The notes beneath the pieces are model-generated. The model was not told the origin of the DNA. It worked only from the letters and a program-made list of their open reading frames with translations, and did no database searches. From Owenia fusiformis (taxonomy: Eukaryota; Annelida; Polychaeta; Sabellida; Oweniidae): DNA of 64,000 nt. Shown here in pieces: positions 24,435-36,329 of the stretch (position 1 is its first letter; each line of letters opens with the position of its first letter). The stretch covers positions 9,248,196-9,312,195 of the forward strand of contig CAIIXF020000004.1 in the NCBI GenBank assembly GCA_903813345.2, in the 5' to 3' direction. The position numbers and the translations under genes are program-made.

Positions 24435-25890
24435 ATTCGTGAGAGTTAATTCTTTGAAATTATTTTCAAAGAATCAACTCCTGAACTCTCACTCATGCTT
24501 TCTCTATAACATAATGATCTTGGTACCATTTGAATGAAAATTAAGCAGGCGTTGTACTACTACCTTTGTCTTTTAAAAAACTGCTTAAAGGAATCCAACA
24601 CCTTGCAAAACTTCTTAACGGAGAGGAATAAGGGAAAATGCTTGCCGGATTCTGAATCTGTGTATTTTTTAATGATTTTTCACCGTCTTAGAATTTCAAT
24701 TTTTTTCCTTTGAAAAAATGAGATTTGCATTGTTTTCCAATTAGACAAATGAGTAAACATGAATAGCCCGAAATCTAACGGTGAGATTTTGTTTTAAAAA
24801 ATCATGGATATCAAGGCTAAATATAGCTATACAATAAACATAAAAAAGCAATGCTTGGACTCTTCATATTCACACAAAAAAATTAATTAGTAAATGAGGT
24901 TTGATATTTGTGAGAATAAGTTGTACGAGTCGCAATGCTCTACAAACACCAGACTACAGGGTGGATTAGGATCAATGACACACATAAAAATTGATTTAAA
25001 AACATTTCATGATAATTATCTCAAACAAAAGCAGTTAGCGAAGGATACATTTCATTACACTTAATAAATAGTAATCACTTTTGACTATATATACATATCT
25101 CATGGGAATGTATTTCCATCTGCTCAAGAGATCACATTTTAGCTTCGAAAATCACAATCGTTGGATAATACATTTGTCTCAGAATGATAGGCCACCCTGT
25201 AGCAATGTAGCTTTCACTTGAAGTGTACCCTTGAGAATAATGAACTTACTTTCAAATTGGTCTTGCTTTTGTGGTGTATGTGGCTTTTTAGCAAATCTGC
25301 CAGCCACGCTCATTTCTTTCCAGAACCATCTTGTTCACATGTAACACTAGGCTATACGCGCATGTATAGACAGATGACATAGATATACATATAAATTATA
25401 TATTGCACCTGTATTTACTTACATGGGAATATTCCCTTTGGAAAAATGCAAATGCATGAACATATATTTTCATCTTATATATGACTTCAAGCTAACATAT
25501 TATTTCATATTTATATTTTCATAGTTAGTCTAACATAAATAATAGATCCATGAGAACAATATTCTTTGTTTTATTAAAAATTGATGGGTTTACTGTGAAT
25601 TCAATAAATTACAATTTGCAAGGGGTAAGTACTGTATGACCTTAGTTGCAAAGTACTGTTTATATATGCAGCTCAATAGCATAAAATATGTTGAATGAAG
25701 CATATGGTGGGGATTAGTCGTGTGACACACAAACTGACCAATACATGAGGGTATTAGCTACTTTTCACAGAAACCAAAGGAGGACAGTGCTTTTATTTCA
25801 ACTGGGAGCTTACCTCCACACGACTTACTTTTTTGTGGACGTCCTGTATATCAAGATCAATATGCGCGACCTTATTAAGTGATTCAGTCC
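24435..25890. other. AT-rich intergenic, nothing recognised
   Basis: TTCTTTGAAATTATTTTCAA near 24451 is a short hairpin. No coding-like frame or other feature was supported before the tRNA gene. Confidence 0.35.
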
Positions 25891-25907
25891 GTCTCCGTGG
25901 CGCAATT

Positions 25908-25964
<57 letters not shown>
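25891..25964 (+). tRNA. tRNA-Asn (GTT)
   Basis: A 74-nt gene with the acceptor stem GTCTCCG/CGGGGAC, discriminator G, D-arm GGCGCAATTGGTTAGCGC, anticodon arm TTCGGCTGTTAACCGAA with GTT in the loop, and T-arm GGTGGTTCAAGCCCACC. No CCA is encoded and there is no intron. A TTTT run (about 25972) follows as a Pol III terminator. It looks functional. Confidence 0.95.
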
Positions 25965-26583
25965 TTGTACGTTTTGCTTTCCTGATTAAACAACTGATAT
26001 TTTGTTTGGTTTAAATTTGTGTCCATTTGTGCTTATATTTATAAATTAACGCGATTTTTGAATTATATGCTTTTCATCTTAACTTGTTTTTATTGGTATC
26101 TTGTAACATTTTAACACAGGTCCATGGTCGTTGAATGGCCCCTCTACACTAATTATTGCACCTATTATTATTGCCAAAATAATGAAAACGTTGGCCGAAA
26201 AATTCCATTGTGACTTTCAAGATTTATTACCCCTATTATCCTCTATTTTCTGTTCTTTGTTTTTGAGTTTCCGATTCATTGGCGAAACGGAATGGGGCTG
26301 AGTGGCTTTCCCAAGACCTGGGTATGACCTGAGACTCATATAATCATTTCATGATAATCTCAGGTATGACCAGAAAAAAACGTTTTTGTATCTTTTTTCA
26401 CTTCCAGTTCACATTCTAGCTTTTGGGGGCTCATTTTTACAAATATCAAGTATTTGATATTTGATTAATGAAAAAAGACTAAATATTCAAAACTGTTGAT
26501 AATAGTTTATATACATATTCAATATTTCAAGGTATACGTACTCATGTTTTCTGGCCTTTATACGTAACACTTAGTCTGTTACC
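25965..26583. other. intergenic between two tRNA genes
   Basis: GGTATGACCTGAGACTCATA and CTCAGGTATGACC around 26322-26370 form a short imperfect hairpin. No gene was seen. Confidence 0.4.
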
Positions 26584-26789
26584 GGTTCCGTAGTGTAATG
26601 GTTATTACGTCTGCCTAAAGTAGCGGTCACACTTGCCGTGTGGGCTCACCGTTCGCCACCGTGTGGCTAATTTAAAAATTCATTTTTCAATTAATTAATT
26701 AATTTTGTATTTGATGTGATGGGGGATATCTTGCGTGTGACCACTCCATAACACGCAGAAGGTCCCGGGTTCGAAACCCGGCGGAACCT
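26584..26789 (+). pseudogene. tRNA-Val (AAC) split by a MITE in the anticodon loop
   Basis: The 5' half (26584-26618) has the acceptor GGTTCCG, D-arm and the anticodon stem TCTGC with loop bases C-TAA. The 3' half (26752-26789) has CAC, stem GCAGA, variable loop AGGTC, T-arm CCGGGTTCGAAACCCGG and acceptor CGGAACC. Removing the 130-bp insert and one TAA copy leaves a canonical 73-nt tRNA with loop CTAACAC, anticodon AAC. The insert is far longer than nuclear tRNA introns and is placed inside the anticodon, so the gene is probably dead. A T-run follows near 26807. Confidence 0.85.
26619..26748. mobile_element. 130-bp PIF/Harbinger-like MITE inside tRNA-Val
   Basis: The left terminus AGTAGCGGTCACACTTGCC is matched in inverted form by the right terminus GCGTGTGACCACTCCA. 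TAA is duplicated on both sides (26616-26618 and 26749-26751). The GGTCACAYTTGC core is shared with the MITEs at 16685, 28701, 37611 and 37728. Confidence 0.85.
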
Positions 26790-27055
26790 ACGGTAATTAC
26801 AACTTTTGATGACCAAATCCTTGTGTAAAACTATTTCAATATCCAGATATAAAGCAAGGTTATATGTCTGTCCGTCTGTCGGAACATCTCCTCTCAGACT
26901 TTTTGACATTCGGCCTTTGTATTTTGTCAACATACTAAGACTGTATTTTGTATGCCCTCGGTGCAAGTAAATTGTGTTATATTTCAACGAGATTTTGCCC
27001 AGGTATCACTAGAAAGGACAAAAAGACCTACAGTGCACATTATCTATTAGTAATT

Positions 27056-28086
27056 CACGGTGTTATAGCATGACGGTTACGACAAGGCGATTTGCAAAAT
27101 TTTGAGGTAACGATAACAAAAAATGGCGGATGGGAAAGACAGCATGTCCTCTTTCTCGCCTGTAAGCAAGATTCACAGATAATATTTCCTTTTCAACTAG
27201 TTCCATTCGGTGACGTATATATTGATGGTTATAAAGGCTGGGTCAAATCTGCCAGGTGGTTTACTAGAAGCGGAATATAAGCTGTAAACTTACCGACTGA
27301 GATGTCCAAGTTCATATTTTTAGTCCAATCTATTGATTTCTCAGTATATGTATGTATGATAAGGTTTCAAACGCAATGTCGTTAGACGACTACGTATGAA
27401 TTCTATGGACGGTATAGAATTGTATTAGTTGTACATTAGATATTTAGCGGACGGTTACGTGCATGTACATCTTTCAAAATTGTGTCTTGCTTTATTTATG
27501 AAACCAATTTAAGTCAAAAATATAGCTATGAAGAGGCAAAAGAAGAATTCGTATCAAGTACTGATGAATATGACAAAATTAAACAATGAATCTGGGATAC
27601 ATATTTGAACGAGCTTCGCGAAACCGTCAATCAATTTTTTGCGTAACCGCAAATTAAAACTACAATATTATGGCTTAAGTAGAACATATTAGGTGGTTTC
27701 CAATGCTCAATTGGCTTTTTATGATCGTATGTAGGTTACATCTATATACCCCGAGGTCATTATGCAATATAAACCATGCCCTTACGACAAAAATAAACAA
27801 ATTACTAAATTTTGTGTAGTTTTGAATTTCAAACTCAACAGTTTTCCGTTTATTTCATGTTATCCCCGGGCATCAATTTGCAAAGAATACGTTCAAAATA
27901 TACATTACTAAATGCATCACCGAATGCGATGCCTACAAAAATCTTTCATTGATACACAGTAGAAGCAAATAATCCACCAACCTTAGTTTTTTGTTCCATC
28001 GCGGCGATTTTATTGGATAAATCAGTGATCGTAGTCGTCTAATCTCGTTTTCAGAGGTGTCGTAACCGTCATGCTATAACACCGTG
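27056..28086. mobile_element. 1.03-kb CACGG-type element, TAATT target duplication
   Basis: A perfect terminal inverted repeat of 29 bp begins CACGGTGTTATAGCATGACG at 27056 and ends as its complement at 28086. TAATT is duplicated at 27051-27055 and 28087-28091. TTAGACGACTACG occurs near both ends in inverted orientation, and GGTTACG recurs several times inside. ATGGCGGATGG with strong start context lies at about 27121 (plus), followed by GTAAGC. A second ATG with context GCCGCG lies on the minus strand near 28008. Both are only hints of former exons. Confidence 0.85.
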
Positions 28087-28700
28087 TAATTGGCGTTTTG
28101 AGACCTTCGGAACTGCTATTAGACTATATCCTATTTAGGCTGAATATATTCAGACTATAAGCAATATATGTTATGATTCGGTAATTCATAATATTACTTA
28201 GGCAGTGCTATTCAAAATGGCCGATTGAGTAAATTAGTTTGCATATTCGTTACTTCAACTAGCTTGATTTCCACTTGACAATATTTTATGTTGCTCTCTA
28301 TTGCATTTGATTGTACCTTACTTCTTATTTCAGGTGTTATAATGTTCATTTTTTTGTGAACTAATGCTTCCTCAAATTGATAATTTTGTGCAAAAAATCA
28401 CTGCAATTTCCACAGGACGGTAGTGCATCATAACAGACTGACTTCTAGTAAGTATGTTGGATACATACTAGCTAGGGCTGCTTTGGCCCTTGGTGACCCA
28501 TGATTAGATGACCTGAGGTCAAGGTCAACGTTATATTGGTCAAGGACATATCAGGGCACGTTCAAGGAGATTACTCATCTTCTTGAACTAGGGATCTATG
28601 CAAGACTATAGGCATACATGTTCTCAAGAGGTTTCTGATAAAATGAACTTTTGGAATTGTTGATGGTTCACCATCGTAAAGTGTGGCCTTCATACGGAAA

Positions 28701-28740
28701 TGCCTTGGTCACATTTGCTCCAATTCATCGACCGGCGCCA
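28701..28740 (+). repeat. 5' fragment of a TGCCTTGGTCACATTTGC MITE
   Basis: The 40 bp match the left arm of 16685-16824 and stop at GGCGCCA, so the right half is missing. The sequence after it (TTTAAACCACACAATGGGC to GATCCATGATC) resembles 11029-11085. Confidence 0.65.
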
Positions 28741-28812
28741 GTAAAATGGTTTGAGTACAACTTTAAACCACACAATGGGCACTAACTTTAATCAGAGATA
28801 GCGATCCATGAT

Positions 28813-31220
28813 CACGGTGTCCGATACTACCCAACGTAAATCGTTCCGGACTTGTTTTTCATAACCATTTGGACTCATTTCGTAGGAGAATGAGATGAGA
28901 CATTCATCAGAATGGCTCAAAAAGGTTATATTATTCAATCATTTAGAAAAATACATACACTATTATAACCTCTACCTAAAACATTCTTTTTCATACCCAC
29001 ATATCTATTTTGGCGATCGTGCCATCATAGTTCATATTTATCGGCATTAAATAACAAAAATGCCAGAAATATGCTCTCAATCTGCATTAGTGTCATTTAA
29101 CTATGTTTAAACAAAAAAATCATTTTATAACGTGGAACAATATTCACTACATTAAAGATCGTGTTAATATTTCAACTATCTGTACCTCTAAATTTCCATA
29201 AATGACCGTAATGTAAAAAGTGGAGTTAACGACGGCGAATGGTCCTTATTCTGACACGGACTTGTCTTATAGAATATAGTCCGGAGTAGGGATACTAGCG
29301 GTTACCGTTGGTTATTTGGTTTTCTGTATAAAAAAGCTTTTCTCCTTTTCTGTCCTGTCGCAGCGCCATCTAGTGTTTGATAAATGAATCAAGGTTTATT
29401 CTCGATAGGGTAAGTACTAATCTATCAGGAAACATTTACAAGTTTGGTTAGAAACATAATTTTTATAGATGGCGGAGTGATTTTTGAGACTATGTAGAGC
29501 AGAATAATTTTCTGAAACAGGTAGCTTTTCGGTGGTAGCTCTCTCCAGATTCAGTTATCTCAAAAATGGTGTGGTCACCGTATGCTTATTTTGTAACGGC
29601 AAGCTAGACAAGACTCCAATGAACACTGGGCACTGTTTCGCTGAGCTAGATCTGTGCCCATGAATATATTATGAAATGAAACGTTATAATGGTCGTCAAT
29701 GGGATTTTTTACTGCAATCTTGACCCTAATAATCACTAGGTGAACGACTGCGACTTGTACACAACGTGATAAAAATAACGATTAGGAATTGTCTTGTAAT
29801 CGTATTTATACGTTCCGTTGCTTGATGAATTGTCTATACTTCTGGAAAAATTGCATTTAGTATTATTATGTTTTTGATGAGTTTTCATACTAAATATTCT
29901 AACATTTTGTAATTTCAGTTCCCAGAAACAAGTGCCACGAATGTAGTTTTAAAAGTGCAGATAAAAATATATTCTTTGAACACTTCAAGAGGGACGCCCC
30001 CTTTCGTGATAAAGGCATTAATATAAGCATGAAAGTCAGTTTAAAGCCAATAAGGGCGTTTTAAAGTATTATTTGAGGCAAACTTATGCTCACATTTTTC
30101 ATAGGCAAATTAAAAAGAGTGACGAGTGAAGTCTTTAAAAACCGAAGAGGCAAAACACAAAAAGTGAAATATATCTAAGCACGAGTGCCAAAGTGAAAGG
30201 ACCAAAAGTTGTAATGGAACTTAGCAAGAAAAAGCAAACTCTAAGTGCATACCAGTTAAGAAAAACAAACCCCATATATTCCAAAACCATGATCTAACGT
30301 GAAAAGAAACAATGTCTAATACCCCCTTTCCCCCACCATTCAAGAACCGATATCACAATCCAAGACCAAAACACCAAGGGACATTTCATTCATACTGAAG
30401 TCATTACAATACATGTTGAAGAAAAAATTAGAAATTGATATCCAATACTCATAACATCAAAAATAGTTTTAGATACAAGTACTCATACAAGATAGAGCAT
30501 TCATTCTCAAATGATATGGGATAGATAAAATCCAGTCTCCAAGTCCATAGGCAGTTCAAAGGGTATTGACAAGTATCTCTAATACGTTTAATTAATGACG
30601 ATCATTTAGATAGTATCACTCAGACAACTTCTTCCACTGTCCTCATCCACTCTCTGATGATTTGTTGGAAATCTATAAAGTTTATGGTTCCACACTTAAA
30701 AATGGTTCATTGTGTTCTACAAGTCAGAAACGTTCCAATAACACAAGTCAGAAACGTTTAATAACAAGTCAACATCATTAACTGGAATATTTAGGTCACG
30801 TCCAAATGGTTAAATCTAAAAAATATTCTTTCGACAATTGCTACTCAATTAAACCACTTTAAATCATGATTTTCGTTCACAATATGGCTACTTTCACTAT
30901 GAATCGGTGTATTCATTGGATACAAGGCAGGCTGGTGATTATCAGGCAAAATAGGTGAAAACACTGACAGAATCGCATATATCCCGAAATAACAAGACTA
31001 TAGCAAACGGTCCGTACAAAAAAGACGTTCGTGGGTGCCTGAAGTTAGGGTATATAGTATGATAAGTTATCTAATTGTATTATATTTACATAAAGTCAAG
31101 TGAAAGCAATTTCATAACCAAATTTACAAACCTACCTCTACTTTTTTTCATAAATCAAGTCCAAATGGTTATGAAAAACAAGTCCGGAACGATTTACGTT
31201 GGGTAGTATCGGACACCGTG
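28813..31220. mobile_element. 2.4-kb CACGG-type element, CATGAT target duplication
   Basis: The terminal inverted repeats are 63 bp and perfect by eye (28813-28875 and 31158-31220), beginning CACGGTGTCCGATACTACCC. CATGAT is duplicated at 28807-28812 and 31221-31226. The interior has no ORF above 60 codons and no recognisable transposase, so it is non-autonomous. The right end lies 23 bp from the tRNA-Asn pseudogene. Confidence 0.9.
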
Positions 31221-31249
31221 CATGATGTTATATTCATACACAGTATACA

Positions 31250-31280
<31 letters not shown>

Positions 31281-31281
31281 A

Positions 31282-31318
<37 letters not shown>
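31250..31318 (+). pseudogene. tRNA-Asn pseudogene lacking anticodon bases
   Basis: Identical to the tRNA-Asn at 25891 over the acceptor, D and T arms apart from AATCGG for AATTGG. The anticodon arm is shortened by five bases (TTCGAAACCGAA), removing GTT. Flanking sequence differs from the intact gene. Confidence 0.9.
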
Positions 31319-31935
31319 TAACCTTTTACATTAACTTATTTGCAGGCAGAATCAGATCCTTTGGGGCCACATTGAAATTGCAAGAAATGACCATAAGCAT
31401 ATTTAATTGTGATCTCACCATGAGAAAAAATAATTCATCTGATTTTTCAAAATGAGTATTCTGCTTTCATTATTACATTTATATGCACACTAGTATCTTG
31501 TTGACCTATACTCATCACTGTATTGATGTATAGCACGGGTAGTATCTAAAGCCCCGCTATGATTGAAAGGTCGCGAGCAAGTTCCCGCTGAAATCGCGAG
31601 CATAGTCCTGTTTATTTGTATCACTTTGGAAAATGAACCAAAAGGATGAGAATACTTATTACCGTTCTTTGATACTCCAGCAAAACTTTGAAAACAGACA
31701 TATTTGACAAAAAATGACATGAAAAATGATTATTTTTTACTTGCATGAAGGAAAGGGGCGTCAACATGCACGTTTGCATAATTTACTGTTCATATATTAC
31801 TTTTATCGTTAAAATAAAGGCAATAAATACGATTTACATACTCCATAATAAATATCGGATCAAGATGGTCTGTATTGATAAGTTACTGGACAATGACACC
31901 TGCCATGGGGGTCGAAATACATTATTAAAGGTGTT

Positions 31936-32022
31936 CCAGTGGCCCCGCTGAAAAAATGAGGAGGCCCCGCTGAAAACACGAGCAAATTTCACGACTACCC
32001 GCTTCGATCACGAGGAAAGCTT
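31936..32022 (+). repeat. subterminal CCCGCTGAAA motifs, left side
   Basis: Three variants of CCCGCT[GAAA]N4-6GAG occur in a row, ending CCCGCTTCGATCACGAGG. Two more lie at the terminus (31552 and 31591). They read toward the element's centre, and those on the right side read in the opposite direction, as expected for transposase-binding sites. Confidence 0.65.
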
Positions 32023-32264
32023 CATCATTATTCCATGAATATAGTGAGCTTCTTTATATGAACGTACACGAAAGTGCAAATAACGTATTAATGACAATCA
32101 CATTACATATCATTCTATGGCAACATCACAAATATTTCTTCTTCAACTTCAGGCAGTCTAATCCATCTGTCAGCGGCATGATCAAATTTTTAAATGTACA
32201 TTCTACATAATTAACTATTCCAAGGATTATACTTCTAAGGACGCATATATTTCATTGGTTTCTT

Positions 32265-32660
32265 TGTCCGACCGTTCATTCGTGCGTGCATTCGACCGAC
32301 CGTTCGTTCGTGCTTGCTTTCGTCTGACTGCCCTTTCGTTCGTGGGTTCGTCCGTCTATCCGTCCATTCGTCCGTGCGTGCTTTCGTTCAACCGTCCATT
32401 CATGCGTGCGTTTGTCTGTTCGTTCTTTTTGCGTTTGTTTGTGTGTTCGTTCGTGAGTGCGTTCATTCGTGCGTTCGTTTGTAACTACGTTCTTGCGTGC
32501 GTGGGTTCGATCTTTTGTAAATTGTTTTCTTCTATCTTCCCTTCATGCGTTCTTTTGGCCGCCTATCCGTCCGTTTGTTCATTCATTGTTTTTCGGCTGT
32601 TCTTCTGTCCATCCGTGCGTTCTTTCCTCGTTCGTTTGTTCGTTTGCAGGTTTTCATCAA
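32265..32660 (+). repeat. degenerate tetranucleotide array (TTCG/TCCG/TGCG)
   Basis: The array is built of variants such as CGTTCGTGCGTGCG and CCGACCGTTCG. It corresponds to 52545-53245 in the other element copy. The SFVRSFV-like ORFs are artefacts of the repeat. Confidence 0.85.
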
Positions 32661-32699
32661 AATGTGTCTTTCCACTGCCATATGAAAGAATGTAAATAA

Positions 32700-35690
32700 T
32701 CAAGAAAGCAAGCAAGGACGTGAGGAAGTAAACAAGCAACGAAGTAAGTAATTGAGTTATCAAGCAAGTAAAGAATGGAGGAAGTAAATCGAAGAAGTGA
32801 AGGTGGGAGTAATATAAGTAAGCAAGGAAGGAAAAAAGGAAGGAAGGAGGGAAGGAAAGAAGGAAGGAAGGAAGCAAGGAAACGAGAAAGCGAGGAGGGA
32901 ATAAAGCGAGGAAGCAAGCAAGGAAGCATCTGAGGAAGAAAGGAAGGAAGAAACCGAGGGAGCAAGGAAGGAACGATGCGAGTAAAGAATTAAGCAGGGA
33001 AGCTAGCAAGTAAGGAAGCAAGGAAGCCAGGAAGCAAAGAAGGAAGGAAATGAGGAAGCAAGGAAGGAAGGAAGCAAGCAAAGACGCAAGGAAAGGAAGG
33101 AAAAAAGCAAGGAAGTAAGGAAGGAAGGAAGGAAGAAGGCGAGAATGCAAGGAAGCAAGGAGGGAAGAAAACAAGGAAGAAATGAAGCGAGAAAAGAAGG
33201 ACACGAGGAAAGAATGAAGGAAACGAGGAAACAAGGAAGGAGGAAAGGAGGAAGTGAGGAAGGAAGGAAGCAAGGAAGGAAGGAGGGAAGTGAGGAAGGA
33301 AGCGATGAAGCAAGGAAAGAAAGAAGCGAGGTAGCAAGGAAGGAGGAAAGATGGAAGCGAGGAAGCAAGAAAGGAATGGAGCGAGAAAGGAAGGACGTGA
33401 GGAAAAAAACGGAAGAAGCGAGGAAGCAAGGAATGAGGAAAAAAGGAAGCGAAGAAGGATGGAAGCAAGGAAGGAGGGTAGTGAGGAAGGAAGGAAGCGA
33501 TGAAGCAAGGAAAGAAGGAAGCGAGGAAGCAAGGAAGGAGGAAAGATGGAAGCGAGGAAGCAAGAAAGGAATGGAGCGAGAAAGGAAGGACGTGAGGAAA
33601 AAAACGAAAGAAGCGAGGAAGCTAGGAATGAGGAAAAAAGGAAGCGAAGAAGGATGGAAGCAAGGAAGGAGGGAAATGAGGAAGGAAGGAAGCGAGGAAG
33701 CAAGGAAAGAGGGAAGCGATGAAGCAAGGAAGAAAGCGAGGAAGCAAGGAAGGAAGCGAGGAAGCATGGAAGGAGGGAATGAAGCAAGGAAGGAAGGAAG
33801 AAAGGAAGGAAGTGAGGAAGAAATTTGTGAAGGAAGCGAGGAAGCAAAGAAGGGGGAAAGAAGGGAGCGAGGAAGAAAAAAAGCAAGGAAGGAAAGAGGG
33901 AAACGAGGAAAGAAGGAAGCGAAGAAGCAAGGAAGGAAGGAACTGAGGAAGCAAGGAAGGATGCAAGGAAGGGAACGGGGAAGAAAGGAAGCCAAGAAGC
34001 AAAGAAGGAAGGAAACGATGAATCAAGGAAAGAAGGAAGCAAGCAAAGACGCAAGAAAGGAAGGAAGGAAAAAAGCAAGGAAGGAAGTAAGGAAGGAAAG
34101 AAGGAAGAAGGCGAGAAAGCAAGGAGGGAAGGAAGCAAGGAAGGAATGAAGCGACAAAGGAAGGACGCGAGGAAGAAACGAAGGAATCGAGGATGCAAGG
34201 AAGGAGGAAAAGGAAGCGAGGAAGGAAGGAAGCAAGGAATGAAGGAGGGAAGTGAGGAAGGAAGGAAGTGAGGAAGGAAGGAAAGAAGGAAGCGAGGACG
34301 CAAGGAAGAAAGCAAGCGAGGAAGCATGGAAGGAAGGAATGAAGCAAGGAAGGAAGGAGGAAAGGAAGTGAGGAAGAAATTTATGAAGAAAGCGAGGAAA
34401 CAAAGAAGGAGGTAAGAAGTGAGCGAGGAAGGAAAAAAGCATGAAAGGAAAGAGGGAAGCGAGGGAGGAAGCAAGGAAGGAATGAAGCAAAAAAGGAAGG
34501 ACGCGAGGAAAAAACGAAGGAATCGAGGATGCAAGGAAGGAGGAAAAAGGAAGCGAGGAAGGAAGGAAGCAAGGAATGAAGGAGGGAAGAAAGGAAGGAA
34601 GGAAGCAATGAAGGAAGGAAAGAAGGAAGCGAGGAGGCAAGGAAGAAAGCAAGCGAGAAAGCATGGAAGGAAGGAATGAAGCAAGGAAGGAAGGAGGAAA
34701 GGAAATGAGGAAGAAATTTATGAAGAAAGCGAGGAAACAAAGAAGGAGGAAAGAAGGGAGCGAGGAAGGAAAAAAGCATGGAAGGAAAGAGGGAAGCGAG
34801 GAAGGAAGGAAGCGAGGAAGCAAGGAAGGAAGGAAGCGAGGAAGCAAGGTAGGAAGGAAGCGAGGAAAGAAAGATGCGAGGACGGAAGGAAGCGAGGAAG
34901 GAAGGAAGAAAGAAAAGAAGAGGCGAGGAAGGAAGGAAGCGAGAAAGCAAGGAAGGAAGGAAGGAAGCGATGAAAGAGAGAGCCGAGGAAGCAAGAAAGG
35001 AATGAAGCGAGGAAGGAAGGAAGCGAGGAAGTAAGGTGGGAAGCAAGCGAGGAAAGAAAGATGCGAGGAAGGAAGGAAGCAAAGAAGGAAGGAAGCAAGA
35101 AAAGAAGAGGCGAGGAAGAAAGGGAGGTAGGAAGCGAGGAAGGAAAGAAGCAAGGAAAGAAGGAAGCGAGGAAGGAAAGAAGCGAGGAAGCAAGGAAGGA
35201 AGGAAGCCAGGAAGGAAGGAAGCAAGGAGGGAAAGAAGCAAGGAAGGGAGGAAGCAAGGAAAGGAAGGATGCAAGGAAGCGAAGAAGGAAGGAAGTGAGG
35301 AAGCAAGGAAGGGAGGATGCAAGAAAGGAAGGAAGCAAGCAAGGATGGAAGGAAGGAAGCGAGGAAGGAAGGATGCAAGAATTCGAGGAAGCAAGGAAGG
35401 GAGGAAGGAAGCGAGGAGGGAAGCAAGGAAGGAAGCAAGAAAGAAAGGAGGGAAGTGAGGAAGGAAGGAAGGAAGGAAAGAAGGGAGGAAGCGAAGGAAT
35501 GAAGTGAGGAAGCAAGGAAGGAATGAAGCAAGGAAGCAAAGAATGAAAGAAGCGAGGAAGGAAGGAAGCAAGGATCGAAGGAAGCGAGGAAGGAAGGATG
35601 TGAGGAAGCGAGGATGGAAGCCAGGAAGCAAGGAAGGAAGGAAGCGAAGAAGCAAGGAAGGGAGGAAGCGAGCAAGCAAGTAAGCAACAG
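32700..35690 (+). repeat. 3-kb GGAA/GCAAGGAAGC-type polypurine array
   Basis: The plus strand is almost purely purine with regular C or T interruptions (GGAAGGAAGCGAGGAAGCAA). There is a higher order: a segment at about 33346 recurs at about 33538 (192 bp apart), and GAAGAAATTTATGAAGAAAG at 34370 recurs at 34707 (337 bp apart). Long ORFs on both strands (up to 564 codons, LPSFLASFLP-like) result from the absence of stop codons in the repeat. Confidence 0.9.
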
Positions 35691-35883
35691 GAGATTGATA
35701 CAGGAATAATATTCATAAACATTATTCTGACTAAATCATTTTATGTTGACCTAAACGCACGCTTATTCGTGTATCTTACTGAATATCGACTTGTACTCAA
35801 AGATGGAACAGAGGGGACAGTTGCAATACAGAGAATACAGGATATTTCCTATGGACTATGTAGCAAAATCACACGATAAAAAA

Positions 35884-36021
35884 CGTTATACAACGATTTG
35901 AAGCGCAACATAGGATATATTGTGCTCTCGATATGCTGAATTTCCACTTGATTTCATCTCGGGCCAATACAGAATTTTTGAGCACAATATATCCTATATT
36001 GCACTTCAAATCATTCCATAA
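35884..36021. repeat. 138-bp palindrome, probably a small MITE
   Basis: GTTATACAACGATTTGAAGC on the left pairs with a right arm ending CTTCAAATCATTCCATAAC. The arms include ATAGGATATATTGTGCTC. It was not seen at the equivalent place in copy 2, so it inserted into copy 1. Confidence 0.6.
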
Positions 36022-36329
36022 CCTATTTTACTTCAAATTATGAAAATGAGGTTAAATGTTCATTTCGTCCGATCTAATACTCATCACATTTCTCAGATGA
36101 TGTTTCTTATTCTGTAAAATGGCATGGAAAAATGATACTGCAGTTTTCCATAACAACGTATCATAATATGAACTATATTAAACAGTTGTGTTTGCTGTTA
36201 TTGAGAATTATATTGACAAATAATGTATTCATCAAACTGGGTACAATAGTCGATCAAGGTGGGTACGAAAGTGGGAGATGTTCAGGGTATAATCGGGATT
36301 CACTCCATTTTTAAGAGACACTTGCTCCT

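Noticed and set aside
26584-26789. tRNA-Val with a long natural intron
   Set aside because: The insert has inverted ends and a TAA duplication, is inside the anticodon rather than after position 37, and has relatives elsewhere in the window.
28813-31220. A V(D)J-type recombination signal at the CACGGTG ends
   Set aside because: The heptamer resemblance is one base short, no nonamer was recognised at a 12 or 23 bp spacing, and the 6-bp duplication argues against it. It is kept only as a question about family affinity.
32255-32699. ORFs reading SFVRSFVRAF, and the similar set at 52439-53285
   Set aside because: Frames through the TTCG/TCCG tetranucleotide array. Several frames and both strands are open at once.
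32563-35722. Very long ORFs (up to 564 codons) reading LPSFLASFLP on the minus strand and EGRKQGRKE on the plus strand
   Set aside because: They lie wholly in the GGAA-type array. All frames stay open because the repeat contains few stop codons, and the peptides are repeat translations.
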